This document shows positions 11,674 to 20,069 of a stretch of DNA of 29,056 bases, one piece after another. The stretch is taken from positions 1 to 29,056 of IMG/VR virus record IMGVR_UViG_3300048837_000646. One strand, 5' to 3'. The stretch is from a virus. Under the pieces are notes generated by a model. The model was not told the DNA's origin and ran no database searches. It worked only from the letters and a program-made list of their open reading frames with translations. Made by a program: the position numbers and the translations under genes. How positions within the stretch are numbered: the first letter of the stretch is position 1; the number at the start of each line of letters is the position of its first letter.

Positions 11674-13219
11674 GCCTGGGGAGGTCCCCACGCTCGGCGG
11701 CCTGGTCGGCGAGTGGATCGAGTCCTACTGCCGGATCCCCGACGGGCCCCGGATCGGTGAGCCGTACCTGCTCACCGATGAGATGTGGGACTTCCTCCTC
11801 AACCACTACCGGCTCAAGCCGGATGCCCGGGTGGGTCAGCGCGGCACGGCGTTCGTCTACCGCCGCTCGCAGCTGGTCCGGCCGCAGAAGTGGGGCAAGG
11901 GCCCGTTCTCGGCGGCGATCATCCTCGCCGAGGCGGTCGGCCCGGTGCTGTTCGACGGCTGGGATGCCGACGGCCAGCCGGTGGGCCGCCCGTGGGACAC
12001 CCCGCTGATCCAGATCGCGGCGAACTCCGAGCTGCAGACGGCGAACGTCTACGACTGCCTGGTCCCGATGATCGAGCTGGGCCCGCTGGCCGACGTCATC
12101 ACCGACGCAGGCCTGACCCGGATCAACCTGCCGGGCGGTGGCCGCATCGAGCCGGTGACGGCGCAGGCGAAGTCCCGCCTCGGTGCCCGCATCACCTTCG
12201 CGGTGCAGGACGAGACGGGCGTGTGGACGAAGTCGTCGGGGATGCTCGACCTCGCGGACACGATGAACCGCGGCCTGGCCGGCATGGGTGGCCGTTCACT
12301 GGCCACGACGAACGCTTGGGACCCGGCCGAGAACTCGGTGGCCCAGCAGACGGCGGCGACGAAGGCCAAGGACGTCTACTGCGACCATCGGCAGGCGCCG
12401 GAGGGGCTCTCGTACCACAACAAGGACGAGCGCAGGAAGATCCACCGCCACGTCTACGGCGATGCCTGCCATCGGACGCGCGGCTGGGTGGACCTCGACT
12501 CCATCGAGGGCATGGCCCAGGAGCTGCTGCAGCGCGACCCGAGCCAGGCCGAGAGGTTCTTCGGCAACCGGATCGTGCAGACGATCGACTCGTGGTGGAC
12601 CCGCGAGCAGATCGCGCACTGGCAGACCCTGGCCCGCCCGCTCGAGGTCCCGGCCGGCACCCGTGTGGTGCTCGGCTTCGACGGCTCCTACAACGACGAC
12701 ACGACGGCGCTGCGTGCCCGGGCGTGGATCGACGGCGCCTGGTACGGCTTCACACCGCGCTTCGCCGACGGCAAGCCGACCTGGTGGGATCCGGCCGACC
12801 ACGGCGGCGAGATCCCGCGCGGCGAGGTCCAGGCCGCGCTCGAGGAGGTCTTCGACCGCTTCGACGTGGCCCTGATGTACGCCGACCCGTACTTCTGGCA
12901 GTCCGAGCTCGACGCCTGGTCGGCGCGGTTCGGCGAGAAGCGCGTCGTCTCGTGGGACACGACCCGGCACAAGCAGGTCGCCGCGGCGCTCGAGCGGCTG
13001 CTGGTCGACACCGCGCAGTCGGGCTACTCGCACGACGGTGACGAGCAGCTGCTCGCGCACCTGCGCAACGCCCGCCGCATCCGCCGCCCTGGCGGCGTCG
13101 TGATCGGCAAGCCGACCGACCACCAGAAGATCGACCTCGTCATGGCTGACGCCCTCGCGCACGAGGCCTCGTTCGTCGCCCCGAAGCCGCGCCGTCGCGG
13201 CATGACCGTGCTCCGCTGA
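11654..13219 (+). CDS. terminase large subunit
   Basis: This 521-residue packaging motor has both required domains. ATPase: a Walker-A-like RPQKWGKGPF at 76-85, Walker B ITFAVQDE with Asp186-Glu187, and a coupling motif SLATTN at 215-220. RNase H-like nuclease: GFDGSYNDD with Asp343, MYADPYFWQSE with Asp411, and DLVMADALAH with Asp494/Asp499. It cuts phage DNA at the packaging site and pumps it into the prohead through the portal. The ATG at 11654 lies within the small subunit's end; no alternative start keeps the conserved N-terminus (PGEVPTLGGLVGEWI). Confidence 0.95.
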   Translation: MPWRPTEPGEVPTLGGLVGEWIESYCRIPDGPRIGEPYLLTDEMWDFLLNHYRLKPDARVGQRGTAFVYRRSQLVRPQKWGKGPFSAAIILAEAVGPVLFDGWDADGQPVGRPWDTPLIQIAANSELQTANVYDCLVPMIELGPLADVITDAGLTRINLPGGGRIEPVTAQAKSRLGARITFAVQDETGVWTKSSGMLDLADTMNRGLAGMGGRSLATTNAWDPAENSVAQQTAATKAKDVYCDHRQAPEGLSYHNKDERRKIHRHVYGDACHRTRGWVDLDSIEGMAQELLQRDPSQAERFFGNRIVQTIDSWWTREQIAHWQTLARPLEVPAGTRVVLGFDGSYNDDTTALRARAWIDGAWYGFTPRFADGKPTWWDPADHGGEIPRGEVQAALEEVFDRFDVALMYADPYFWQSELDAWSARFGEKRVVSWDTTRHKQVAAALERLLVDTAQSGYSHDGDEQLLAHLRNARRIRRPGGVVIGKPTDHQKIDLVMADALAHEASFVAPKPRRRGMTVLR

Positions 13220-13239
13220 GCGTCCCCCGAGGAGGACTC

Positions 13240-14565
13240 GTGGCTCTTGAGCCCTCCGACTGGCTGACCCTTCTGCGGGACAAGCACTCGACCGAGATGC
13301 CGGACCTGCAGCGCTGGTCCCGCTACTACGCCGGTGAGCAGCCGCTGTCCTACATGGACCCGGAGCTCGTGCGGGAGCTCGGGCACCGGATCCGTCCGGT
13401 GGTGCTGAACTGGCCGCGCCTGGTCGTGGACGCGCTCGAGGAGCGCCTCGACGTCGAGGGCTTCCGCTTCGCCGGCGACACCGACGCCTCGGCGCTGCTG
13501 TGGTCCTGGTGGCAGGCCAACGACCTCGACGAGCAGTCCTCGCAGGCTCACACCGACGCCCTGGTGCAGCGGCGCTCGTTCGTGATCGTCGGCGCCGGAG
13601 ACTCGCCCTTGGACGCCCCCGTCATCACGGTGGAGTCCGCCGAGCAGGTCACCGCCTCCTTCGACCCCCGCACGCGCCGGGTCCGCTCGGCGCTGAAGGT
13701 GTGGAAGGACGAGGAGGCCGGCGGCGAGTACGGCACCCTGTACCTGCCCGACGCGACGTACTTCTTCGGCACCGACGAGCGCGGCGGCTGGGTCGAGCTG
13801 GACCGCGACGAGCACCGTCTCGGCGTCGTCCCGGTCGTGCCGCTGGTGAACCGGGCCCTGACGATGAAGCCTGAGGGCGTCTCCGAGCTCGCCGACGTCG
13901 TCCCGATCTCCGACGCGGCGTGCAAGGTCGCCACGGACATGATGATCGCGGCCGAGTTCCACGCGATGCCGCGGCGCTGGGTCGTCGGCATGGGCGCGGA
14001 CGAGTTCACCGACGCCGAGGGCCGCCCGATGTCGGAGTGGTCGCGGATCGCCGGGCGCGTGTGGGCGCACGAGGACGACACCGTCAAGATGGGCCAGTTC
14101 CCCGAGGCGGACCTGTCGAACTTCCACTCGACGATCAACGCGCTCGCGCGACTGGTGGCGTCGATGGCCGGCCTGCCGGTCGACTTCCTGGGCCTTGCGA
14201 CGGACAACCCGCCGTCGGCCGAGGCCCGCCGTGCCGGCCTCGAGCGACTGGTGAAGCGCGCGGAGCGCCGCCAGCGCGCCTTCGGCGGATCCTGGGAGCA
14301 CGTCATGCGCGTGGCGCTGCTGGTGGCCGGTGAGGACCTCGACGCGACCGGGCTGGAGACGATCTGGCGCGACGCCTCGACGCCGACGGTGGCGCAGAAG
14401 GCCGACGCCGCTGTGAAGCTGCACGCCGAGGGCATCGTCCCGACGCGGCAGGTCCGCGAGGACCTGGGCTACACGCAGGCGCAGATCGAGCGGATGGAGA
14501 CCCTCGACGACGCTGAGGCTGAGGCGATGACGCGCCGCGACGTCGCTCTGCCGCCGGTGGAGTAG
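13240..14565 (+). CDS. portal protein (SPP1 gp6-like)
   Basis: This 441-residue protein starts at GTG 13240 after GGAGG. Features of the SPP1-type portal family are the N-terminal LQRWSRYYAGEQPL, the conserved NWPRLVVDALEERLDVEGFR block (about 66-85), a beta-rich wing, a stem/crown helix rich in Ala/Arg, and the SMAGLPVDFLGL... segment (about 308-319). Twelve copies form the ring at the prohead vertex through which DNA enters and to which the neck attaches. It follows terminase and precedes the MuF protein, the standard order. Confidence 0.92.
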   Translation: MALEPSDWLTLLRDKHSTEMPDLQRWSRYYAGEQPLSYMDPELVRELGHRIRPVVLNWPRLVVDALEERLDVEGFRFAGDTDASALLWSWWQANDLDEQSSQAHTDALVQRRSFVIVGAGDSPLDAPVITVESAEQVTASFDPRTRRVRSALKVWKDEEAGGEYGTLYLPDATYFFGTDERGGWVELDRDEHRLGVVPVVPLVNRALTMKPEGVSELADVVPISDAACKVATDMMIAAEFHAMPRRWVVGMGADEFTDAEGRPMSEWSRIAGRVWAHEDDTVKMGQFPEADLSNFHSTINALARLVASMAGLPVDFLGLATDNPPSAEARRAGLERLVKRAERRQRAFGGSWEHVMRVALLVAGEDLDATGLETIWRDASTPTVAQKADAAVKLHAEGIVPTRQVREDLGYTQAQIERMETLDDAEAEAMTRRDVALPPVE

Positions 14566-15329
14566 TGGCCGACCAGCTGCCGCCGCGCTCGCTCTCGGCG
14601 GCGTATGAGGCCCGACTGGACCTGCTGCGCGCCCGCTACGGCGCCGCGGCCGAGGGCGCCCTCGCGGCGTTCCTGACGCACCGCTCCTGGGACCAGCTGA
14701 CCGAGGATCTGACCGAGGTCTGGACGGCCGCGCAGGTCGCCGGCGCTCAGGCCGGTGACCTCTACGTCGCGGGCGCGATGCTCACGGCGTCGGGGTCGCT
14801 CCCGCCACTGCCCGAGCCGCTGCCCGCCGGCATCACATCGGCGGGCACCCCGGTGGCCGCGGTGATCGACGCGACGCCGCGGATCGTCGCGGCCCGGATG
14901 CGCGGCGGTGCGACGGCCGGTGAGGCGTATGAGGCCTCAGCGTCCTACCTCGCCGGGCACGTCCGCGGCGAGGCTCACCGCCTGGCCCGGGTGACGGTCC
15001 TGTCGGCGGTGCGTCGCGGCGGCGGTCCTGTCGCGTGGATGCGCGTGGCCGAGCCGGATGCCTGCCGGTTCTGCCGGATGCTCGCCACCCGCGGCCCGGT
15101 GTACCGCTCCGCCGAGACGGCGCTGACGACCTCGCAGGGGCAGCGCTACCACGCGAACTGCCGGTGCCGGATCGTCCCGGTCGTCTCAGCCTCGACCCGC
15201 GACGTCTTCGTCCAGGCCGGGCAGGCCGAGTGGTCGCGGATGCTCGCCACCGGCGACGTGCCTCGCATGGCCCGGCGCCTGATCGCCCCGGACGCGCTGC
15301 GCGACCGCGCCGCGACCGTCGCCGCCTAG
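14565..15329 (+). CDS. MuF-like capsid morphogenesis protein
   Basis: GTG 14565 overlaps the portal stop by one base. The 254-residue product has a helical N-terminal half, an Ala-rich linker with many prolines (about 78-100), and a C-terminal MuF/head-morphogenesis domain with a metal-type motif: Cys167-x2-Cys170, His196-x2-Cys199-x-Cys201 (DACRFCRML, RYHANCRCRIV). MuF proteins are minor head components made next to the portal and may be ejected with DNA. No toxin domain is fused at the C-terminus here. Confidence 0.85.
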   Translation: MADQLPPRSLSAAYEARLDLLRARYGAAAEGALAAFLTHRSWDQLTEDLTEVWTAAQVAGAQAGDLYVAGAMLTASGSLPPLPEPLPAGITSAGTPVAAVIDATPRIVAARMRGGATAGEAYEASASYLAGHVRGEAHRLARVTVLSAVRRGGGPVAWMRVAEPDACRFCRMLATRGPVYRSAETALTTSQGQRYHANCRCRIVPVVSASTRDVFVQAGQAEWSRMLATGDVPRMARRLIAPDALRDRAATVAA

Positions 15330-15384
15330 TTCCCTCCCCGCGCGATGCGGGCGAGGTCCACCGATCCCGCGATGGGAGACGACC

Positions 15385-15927
15385 ATGTCCGACGACGCCA
15401 CCACCGAGCCGACCACCCCCGAGACCACCTCGGAGCCGACGGCCGCAGAGACCACCCCCGACCTGGGGGACGGTGGCAAGAAGGCCCTCGACGCGGAGCG
15501 CAAGGCCCGCCGCGAGGCCGAGAAGGCCAAGGCCCTGCTCGAGGCCAAGGTCAAGGAGTTCGAGGACTCGCAGAAGTCCGAGCTCGAGAAGGCAGCCGCC
15601 CGCGCGGAGGCTGCCGAGAAGGCCGCGGCCGAGGCTTCGGCCCGGGCGCTTCGCCTCGAGGTCGCCGCCGAGACGGGGCTGCCTGCCGACCTGCACGAGT
15701 TCCTGACCGGCAGCGACGAGGAGTCGCTGCGGGCCCAGGCGGAGAAGCTCAAGGCCGCGACGGCTGCGGGCCGCACCACCCCTCGACCGGATCCGACGCA
15801 GGGCGCGAAGCCCGCGGCCGCGGACGGTCAGCTCACCAGGGTCGACCTCGCGTCGATGTCGCCCGAGCAGATCAACCAGGCCCTGGAGGCCGGGCGTCTC
15901 CGCGACGTCCTCGCCGGCAAGGCCTAG
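15385..15927 (+). CDS. capsid scaffolding protein
   Basis: This 180-residue acidic protein begins with a Thr/Glu/Pro-rich tail (residues 1-25), then a long charged helix (about 33-95, LDAERKARREAEKAKALLEA and following) predicted as a coiled coil. The C-terminal part contains VDLASMSPEQINQALEAG, a short helical end like those that contact the coat protein in scaffolds. Scaffolds direct prohead assembly and then leave or are cut. ATG 15385 follows GGGAG. Position directly before the coat gene supports the call. No protease gene is seen. Confidence 0.87.
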   Translation: MSDDATTEPTTPETTSEPTAAETTPDLGDGGKKALDAERKARREAEKAKALLEAKVKEFEDSQKSELEKAAARAEAAEKAAAEASARALRLEVAAETGLPADLHEFLTGSDEESLRAQAEKLKAATAAGRTTPRPDPTQGAKPAAADGQLTRVDLASMSPEQINQALEAGRLRDVLAGKA

Positions 15928-15938
15928 TCCCCGGAGTC

Positions 15939-15980
15939 CCGGTCAGACCGGCTCCACCCCACCCACCTCCGGCTGACCGG
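15939..15980 (+). other. hairpin in the leader before the major capsid gene
   Basis: CCGGTCAG (15939-15946) pairs with CTGACCGG (15973-15980), and after one bulged A the stem continues CCGG/CCGG, giving a 12-pair stem with a 17-base loop. It lies between scaffold and capsid genes, 15 bases before the AAAAGGAG ribosome site. It could stabilise capsid mRNA, act as a processing site, or partly terminate. No T run follows. Confidence 0.6.
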
Positions 15981-16006
15981 AGACACGCGAAAAGGAGTGG
16001 CCTCAC

Positions 16007-16858
16007 ATGGCCGTCACCAACTTCGTGCCCGACATCTGGTCGGCGCGGATCCTCAGCAACCTCAGCAAGTCCCACGTCGCGGGCGCGATCTGCAACCGCG
16101 ACTACGAGGGCGACACGACCTCGGGCGACTCGGTGAAGATCACCTCCATCGTCGACCCGACGATCACCGCCTACACCGGCGCGGACATGACCGCCGAGGA
16201 CATCGACGACGCCACCCGCTCGCTGCTCCTGGACCAGAAGCAGTCGTTCAACTTCTTCCTCGACGACGTCGAGCGGGCGCAGTCGGTCAACGGCGGCTCG
16301 GTGCTGCAGGAGGCCATCGACCGCGCCTCCTACGGCCTGGCCAACGTCCTGGACGCCTACGTCCTCAACGCCCTGGCCACCGACGCCTCGGCCTCGAACC
16401 CGGACCACAAGGTCGCGGAGGCGACCATCTCCACCTCGGCGGGCGCCTACGACGCCCTCGTCGACTGGGGCGTCCTGCTCGACACCGCCGACGTCCCGCA
16501 GTTCGACCGCTGGGCGGTCGTCACGCCGGCGTTCTACGGCAAGATCCTCAAGGACAGCCGCTTCGTCGGCGCCGGTGACGCGGCCTCGGCCGAGATCCGG
16601 GCCAACGGCTACGTCGGCTCCGCCGCGGGCTTCCGCATCTACAAGAGCAACAACCTCCCCGCCGGCCCCGGTGCCGGTGCGGGCACGGCGATGCTCGCGG
16701 GCTCCCGCATGGCCTGCACCCTGGCCGAGCAGGTCCGCTCGGTCGAGGCCTACCGCGTCGAGAAGAAGTTCGCGGACGGCGTCAAGGGCCTGCACGTCTA
16801 CGGCGCGAAGGTGACCCGCCCGACCTGCGTGGTCACGGCGGACGTCATCGTCAGCTAG
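16007..16858 (+). CDS. major capsid protein
   Basis: This 283-residue coat protein is preceded by a strong AAAAGGAG ribosome site. The opening (TNFVPDIWSARILSNLSKSHV) and the GDTTSGDSVKITSI block are typical of actinophage coats of the P22-like/HK97-fold group. Later features are the QKQSFNFFLDDVERAQ segment, the WAVVTPAFYGKILKD strand and the C-terminal FADGVKGLHVYGAKVTRP strand that closes the domain. It forms the icosahedral shell around the scaffold. Hairpins on both sides suggest a separately stabilised, abundant mRNA. Confidence 0.93.
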   Translation: MAVTNFVPDIWSARILSNLSKSHVAGAICNRDYEGDTTSGDSVKITSIVDPTITAYTGADMTAEDIDDATRSLLLDQKQSFNFFLDDVERAQSVNGGSVLQEAIDRASYGLANVLDAYVLNALATDASASNPDHKVAEATISTSAGAYDALVDWGVLLDTADVPQFDRWAVVTPAFYGKILKDSRFVGAGDAASAEIRANGYVGSAAGFRIYKSNNLPAGPGAGAGTAMLAGSRMACTLAEQVRSVEAYRVEKKFADGVKGLHVYGAKVTRPTCVVTADVIVS

Positions 16859-16868
16859 TCCCACCAGC

Positions 16869-16904
16869 CCGCAGGGGCGGCCCTTCACCGGGTCGCCCCT
16901 GCGG
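16869..16904 (+). terminator. strong hairpin after the major capsid gene
   Basis: CCGCAGGGGCG (16869-16879) and CGCCCCTGCGG (16894-16904) are a perfect 11-base inverted repeat. The stem extends inward through a G-U pair and CCC/GGG to a six-base loop, about 15 pairs in all. It is followed by TGCTTCC, without a T run. It likely reduces read-through or protects the 3' end of the capsid message, so that downstream genes are made in smaller amounts. Confidence 0.75.
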
Positions 16905-16926
16905 TGCTTCCACGGAAGGTCAGGCC

Positions 16927-17076
16927 GTGTCCAACGACTTCCCCGGCGGTCTCAAGCCGGACTCTGCGAGCGACTTCTACCTGCTCGCGATCCTCGAGGA
17001 GCTGCGTGCGATCCGCGCGGCGCTCGAGCCCAAGCCTGCGCCCCCTGCGCGCAAGTCGACGTCCCCGAGGAGGTGA
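16927..17076 (+). CDS. small protein after the capsid gene, 49 aa
   Basis: GTG 16927 follows GGAAGG. The peptide has a short disordered opening (SNDFPGGLKPDS), one amphipathic helix (DFYLLAILEELRAIRAAL) and a Pro/Lys/Arg-rich tail. Such one-helix proteins are often found after capsid genes, but I cannot assign a function. It could anchor or trimerise the fiber encoded next. Its stop (AGGAGGTGA) doubles as the ribosome site of the fiber gene. Confidence 0.65.
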   Translation: MSNDFPGGLKPDSASDFYLLAILEELRAIRAALEPKPAPPARKSTSPRR

Positions 17077-17080
17077 CCTC

Positions 17081-18670
17081 GTGACGCTGCCCACCGACTA
17101 CGTCGGCTCGGACGACACCGAGGACGTCGACCACGCGGGGATGCACAACGACGTCAACGCGGCGGTGAACGCGGTCAACGCCGAGCTGGGCGCCAACCCG
17201 TCCGGCGCCTCGCCGACGGTCGCGGCCCGCCTGGACTCGCTCGACACGACCGTGGCCGGCAAGGAGGCCGCGGGCACCGCTGCCACCGCTGTGGCCGCGC
17301 ACGCTGCCGCTTCCGACCCGCACGGTGACCGGGCCTACGCGGATGCCGCTCTGGCGACGAAGGCCGACCTGGTCGGCGGCGTCTTGCCGACGTCGCAGCT
17401 GCCCGCACTGGCGGTGACCGAGCATCTGGGCTCGGTGGCGAACCAGTCGGCGATGCTCGCGCTGTCGGGGCAGAAGGGCGACTGGTGCATCCGGTCGGAC
17501 GTGGGCCAGGTCTACGTCATCACGGGTGCGGACCCGTCGCTGCTGGCGTCGTGGACGGCGCTGGCGTACCCGACGTCGCCGGTGTCGTCGGTGAACGGCG
17601 AGACGGGCGTCGTGGTCCTCAGTCCGGGCGATGTGGGCGCGGACCCGGCTGGCACCGCTGCGTCCCTCGTCGATGACCTGTCGGGCGTCACGGACGCGGC
17701 GACGGCGCGGACGAACCTGGGCCTCGGCTCGGCTGCGGTCCTGTCCACGTCCGACATTGACGAGCGTGCCCGCGACGCGGTGGGCTCGGCGCTGGTCGCT
17801 GGCACTGGCATGACGGTGACGCCGAACGATGGCGCGGACACAATCACGGTGGCGACCTCGGCGATCCTGCCTACGGTCGTCGACGCGAAGGGTGACCTGC
17901 TCGTCGGCACGGCGGCGGACACGGTGGGCCGTCTGGCGGTTGGCACGAACGGGCATGTGCTGACGGCGGATTCGGCCGAGGCGTCGGGTGTGAAGTGGGC
18001 GGCGCCGTCCGCTGGCGGGTCGCTGGACGTGCGCGACGAGGGTACGTCACTGACGAGCGCGGCGACGCGGCTGAACTTCGTCGGCCGGGGTGTGTCTCTG
18101 GCAGAGCCGGTGGTGGACCAGATCGAGGTCCAGGTCGACACGCCGAACGGCCTCCCATCAGTGGGCAACAGTCTCTGGCCGCTGCACGTCGCGGGCTCAG
18201 ACCTGAGCACGGTCAACGGGGACATGTACTGCGTGAAGATCGTCGTTCCTCGCTCGGCTTCGTTCGACCAGTACACGGCTCACGTGTCGGCGGGATCTGC
18301 TGGCGCCACACTTCGCTTCGCCCTGTACCAAGACTCTGCAGGCCCGGCGCGCCTGGTCGCTGGTTCCGAGGTCTCGGGGGTCAGCGCGACCAGCGGGGGC
18401 GTGAAGTTCGGGACGATGGGCGCGGCCGTGACCCTGTCGGCCGGGATCTACTGGATCGCCATCGCCCCGCAGGGTGGGGCACCGACGCTGACCGCGTTCG
18501 GCGCACCCGTGAACGGCACCCAGGACCCCGGCCTGACCGGCTTTGTCATCTCGGCGGCCCTGCATTTCAAGCACGCCAGCGCCCAGACCGGCGCCTTCCC
18601 GTCGTCGTTCGGCTTCTCCTACACCAACCCGCTCACGGCTCCCCGAGTCGCGCTGAACAGGTCGGCATGA
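17081..18670 (+). CDS. fiber-like structural protein in the head module
   Basis: This 529-residue protein starts at GTG 17081 just after AGGAGG. Its make-up is that of phage fibers: an N-terminal HAGMHNDVNAAVNAVNAEL segment, an Ala-rich stem with a coiled-coil look (50-100), beta-type repeats common in fibers (SSVNGETGVVVLSPGDVGA at 169-187, GDLLVGTAADTVGRLAVGTN at 271-290, GHVLTADSAEASGVKWAAPS at 291-310), and a C-terminal beta-rich head (about 360-529) likely to bind a ligand. Codons here end in G, T or A far more often than in neighbours, suggesting separate ancestry. It lies between the capsid and head-tail connector genes, so it may be a capsid-mounted fiber. A misplaced tail fiber is the alternative. 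Confidence 0.8.
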   Translation: MTLPTDYVGSDDTEDVDHAGMHNDVNAAVNAVNAELGANPSGASPTVAARLDSLDTTVAGKEAAGTAATAVAAHAAASDPHGDRAYADAALATKADLVGGVLPTSQLPALAVTEHLGSVANQSAMLALSGQKGDWCIRSDVGQVYVITGADPSLLASWTALAYPTSPVSSVNGETGVVVLSPGDVGADPAGTAASLVDDLSGVTDAATARTNLGLGSAAVLSTSDIDERARDAVGSALVAGTGMTVTPNDGADTITVATSAILPTVVDAKGDLLVGTAADTVGRLAVGTNGHVLTADSAEASGVKWAAPSAGGSLDVRDEGTSLTSAATRLNFVGRGVSLAEPVVDQIEVQVDTPNGLPSVGNSLWPLHVAGSDLSTVNGDMYCVKIVVPRSASFDQYTAHVSAGSAGATLRFALYQDSAGPARLVAGSEVSGVSATSGGVKFGTMGAAVTLSAGIYWIAIAPQGGAPTLTAFGAPVNGTQDPGLTGFVISAALHFKHASAQTGAFPSSFGFSYTNPLTAPRVALNRSA

Positions 18671-19071
18671 TGATCGAGAACTACGCCGATGGCGGGCGCC
18701 TCATCGAACGCTGGGACGCTGACGGGTACGCCCGGTTCGACCAGAACGGCGTCGCTGTCCAGACGCGACGTCTCACGGACCAGGAGGCGGCGCTCGTAGC
18801 AGCGATCTCAGCTGAGAGCGAGCGGATCGCACTGCCGGCCGCTCACCGCGAGGCCCTCGCATCCGCCCGCGCCATCCTGCTCGACTACCGCTTCGGCGCA
18901 CCCGGCACACCGTCGTTCCCCGAGGTGCTCTCACCCGTCCAGACCGCCGTGCTCGACTACCGCGACAGCGGCATCCGCGACGCCGAGTGCGACGAGCACA
19001 TCATGTGGATCAACGCCCGCGTCAACGAGATCAACGCCGCCGCGCTCTACGGCGCAGGGGTGCTCAAGTGA
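18667..19071 (+). CDS. fiber-associated protein, 134 aa
   Basis: ATG 18667 overlaps the fiber stop (ATGA); a second ATG follows at 18670. The product has a small beta-like start (YADGGRLIERWDADGYARFDQNG), then helical segments (LVAAISAESERIALPAAHREALASARAIL) and a conserved-looking end (INARVNEINAAALYG). Coupling to the fiber gene suggests a chaperone or an attached adaptor for the fiber. That role is inference; the family is not recognised. Confidence 0.65.
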   Translation: MMIENYADGGRLIERWDADGYARFDQNGVAVQTRRLTDQEAALVAAISAESERIALPAAHREALASARAILLDYRFGAPGTPSFPEVLSPVQTAVLDYRDSGIRDAECDEHIMWINARVNEINAAALYGAGVLK

Positions 19072-19298
19072 GCGGCTACACCTGGGCGTGGCTCGCCTGG
19101 GGTGCCGCGTTCCTCGTCATCGAGGCCAAGGCCATCCGCGACGGCGCCGACGGCAAGAGCGGCGGGACCCTCTCCGAGCACCTGCGCGCCTGGCTCGGCA
19201 CCACCAAGAAGTCCAGCCGAGGGCACCGCATCGTCGGCATCACCGGGCTGCTGCTGCTCGTCGCCTGGTTCGTGCCGCACATCATCACCGAGGGGTGA
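19068..19298 (+). CDS. two-TM membrane protein, 76 aa (holin-like)
   Basis: GTG 19068 overlaps the previous stop. Hydrophobic helices lie at about residues 4-20 (YTWAWLAWGAAFLVIEA) and 54-71 (IVGITGLLLLVAWFVPHI), separated by a charged loop (KKSSRGHR). Size and topology resemble small class II holins, but no endolysin gene is nearby, and such proteins also occur in fiber gene blocks without a lysis role. The call is limited to membrane protein. Confidence 0.7.
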   Translation: MSGYTWAWLAWGAAFLVIEAKAIRDGADGKSGGTLSEHLRAWLGTTKKSSRGHRIVGITGLLLLVAWFVPHIITEG

Positions 19299-19301
19299 GC
19301 C

Positions 19302-19478
19302 GTGGGACGACCGCTCAACGCTGCAGGCGTCCCGCTCAACCTCGCCGGACTCACGCTCAACGGGCCAGCACCCGACGCGGGCGGACCCACCACCGAGCGG
19401 CCCTACACCACCGTCACCGCCTACGCGCCCGGCGACACCGTGCCCCGCCCGTTCACCACCATCACGCCGAACCCGTAG
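19302..19478 (+). CDS. Pro/Thr-rich short protein, 58 aa
   Basis: GTG 19302 starts three bases after the previous stop. The product is unusual: LN-rich pseudo-repeats at the start (PLNAAGVPLNLAGLTLNG), then proline and threonine up to the C-terminus (TTERPYTTVTAYAPGDTVPRP). It looks extended or virion-associated rather than globular and may be a decoration or linker peptide. No family recognised. Confidence 0.55.
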   Translation: MGRPLNAAGVPLNLAGLTLNGPAPDAGGPTTERPYTTVTAYAPGDTVPRPFTTITPNP

Positions 19479-19487
19479 GAGCGAGCC

Positions 19488-20069
19488 GTGGCCGACCTGT
19501 TCACGCTCTCCGAGCTCGCCTCCTACCTCCAGCGCGACCTGGACACCTCCTCCGCGACGCTCGCCCGCGACATGGCCCACGGCGTCGTCCGCGACCACTG
19601 CCGCCAGGAGATCACCACCGCGACCGTCACCCGCCGCCTCCCCGTCGTCTACGACCGTCGCGGCTGGTACGTCCAGATCCCCGAGCAGAACCTCACCGCC
19701 GTCACCACCGTCGTCGTCAACGGCACCGCCGTCACCACCCACACCGTCGACCTGCTCAACCGCCAGGTCCGACTCGTGGACGGCGTGCCCACCGACGACG
19801 CGGACGAGGACGTCGAGGACCAGGCCGTCGTCACCTACACCGCCGGGTACTCCACCGTCCCCGGGAACGTGAAGGCCGTCGCACTGGCCGTCGCCGGCCG
19901 CATCTACGACAACCCCCAGGGCCTGCGCTCCCGCCAGATCGACGACTACTCCGAGACCCGCGCCGGTGACGACGACGACCTCGCCGGGGTGTCGCTACTG
20001 CCCACCGAGGAGCGCCGCCTGCGCCGCTACCGCCTCGGCGCGGTCGGATCGGTGCCTGTCCGTGGCTGA
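19488..20069 (+). CDS. head-to-tail adaptor
   Basis: This 193-residue protein starts at GTG 19488 after GGAGCGAG. The N-terminal LFTLSELASYLQRDLDTSSATLAR and the following helices, with the late VPGNVKAVALAVAGRIYDNP, are typical of the gp6/gp15-like connector proteins that form a ring under the portal. It ends with a basic helix (EERRLRRYRLG). It begins the standard connector series (adaptor, stopper, completion protein, tail terminator) and overlaps the next gene by eight bases. Confidence 0.82.
   Translation: MADLFTLSELASYLQRDLDTSSATLARDMAHGVVRDHCRQEITTATVTRRLPVVYDRRGWYVQIPEQNLTAVTTVVVNGTAVTTHTVDLLNRQVRLVDGVPTDDADEDVEDQAVVTYTAGYSTVPGNVKAVALAVAGRIYDNPQGLRSRQIDDYSETRAGDDDDLAGVSLLPTEERRLRRYRLGAVGSVPVRG

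Noticed and set aside
13024-14424. Long open frame on the minus strand opposite the portal gene
   Set aside because: In very GC-rich DNA the antisense frame lacks stops; the product is low-complexity Arg/Gly/Val-rich and the plus-strand portal is unmistakable. The same applies to other long antisense frames in the window.
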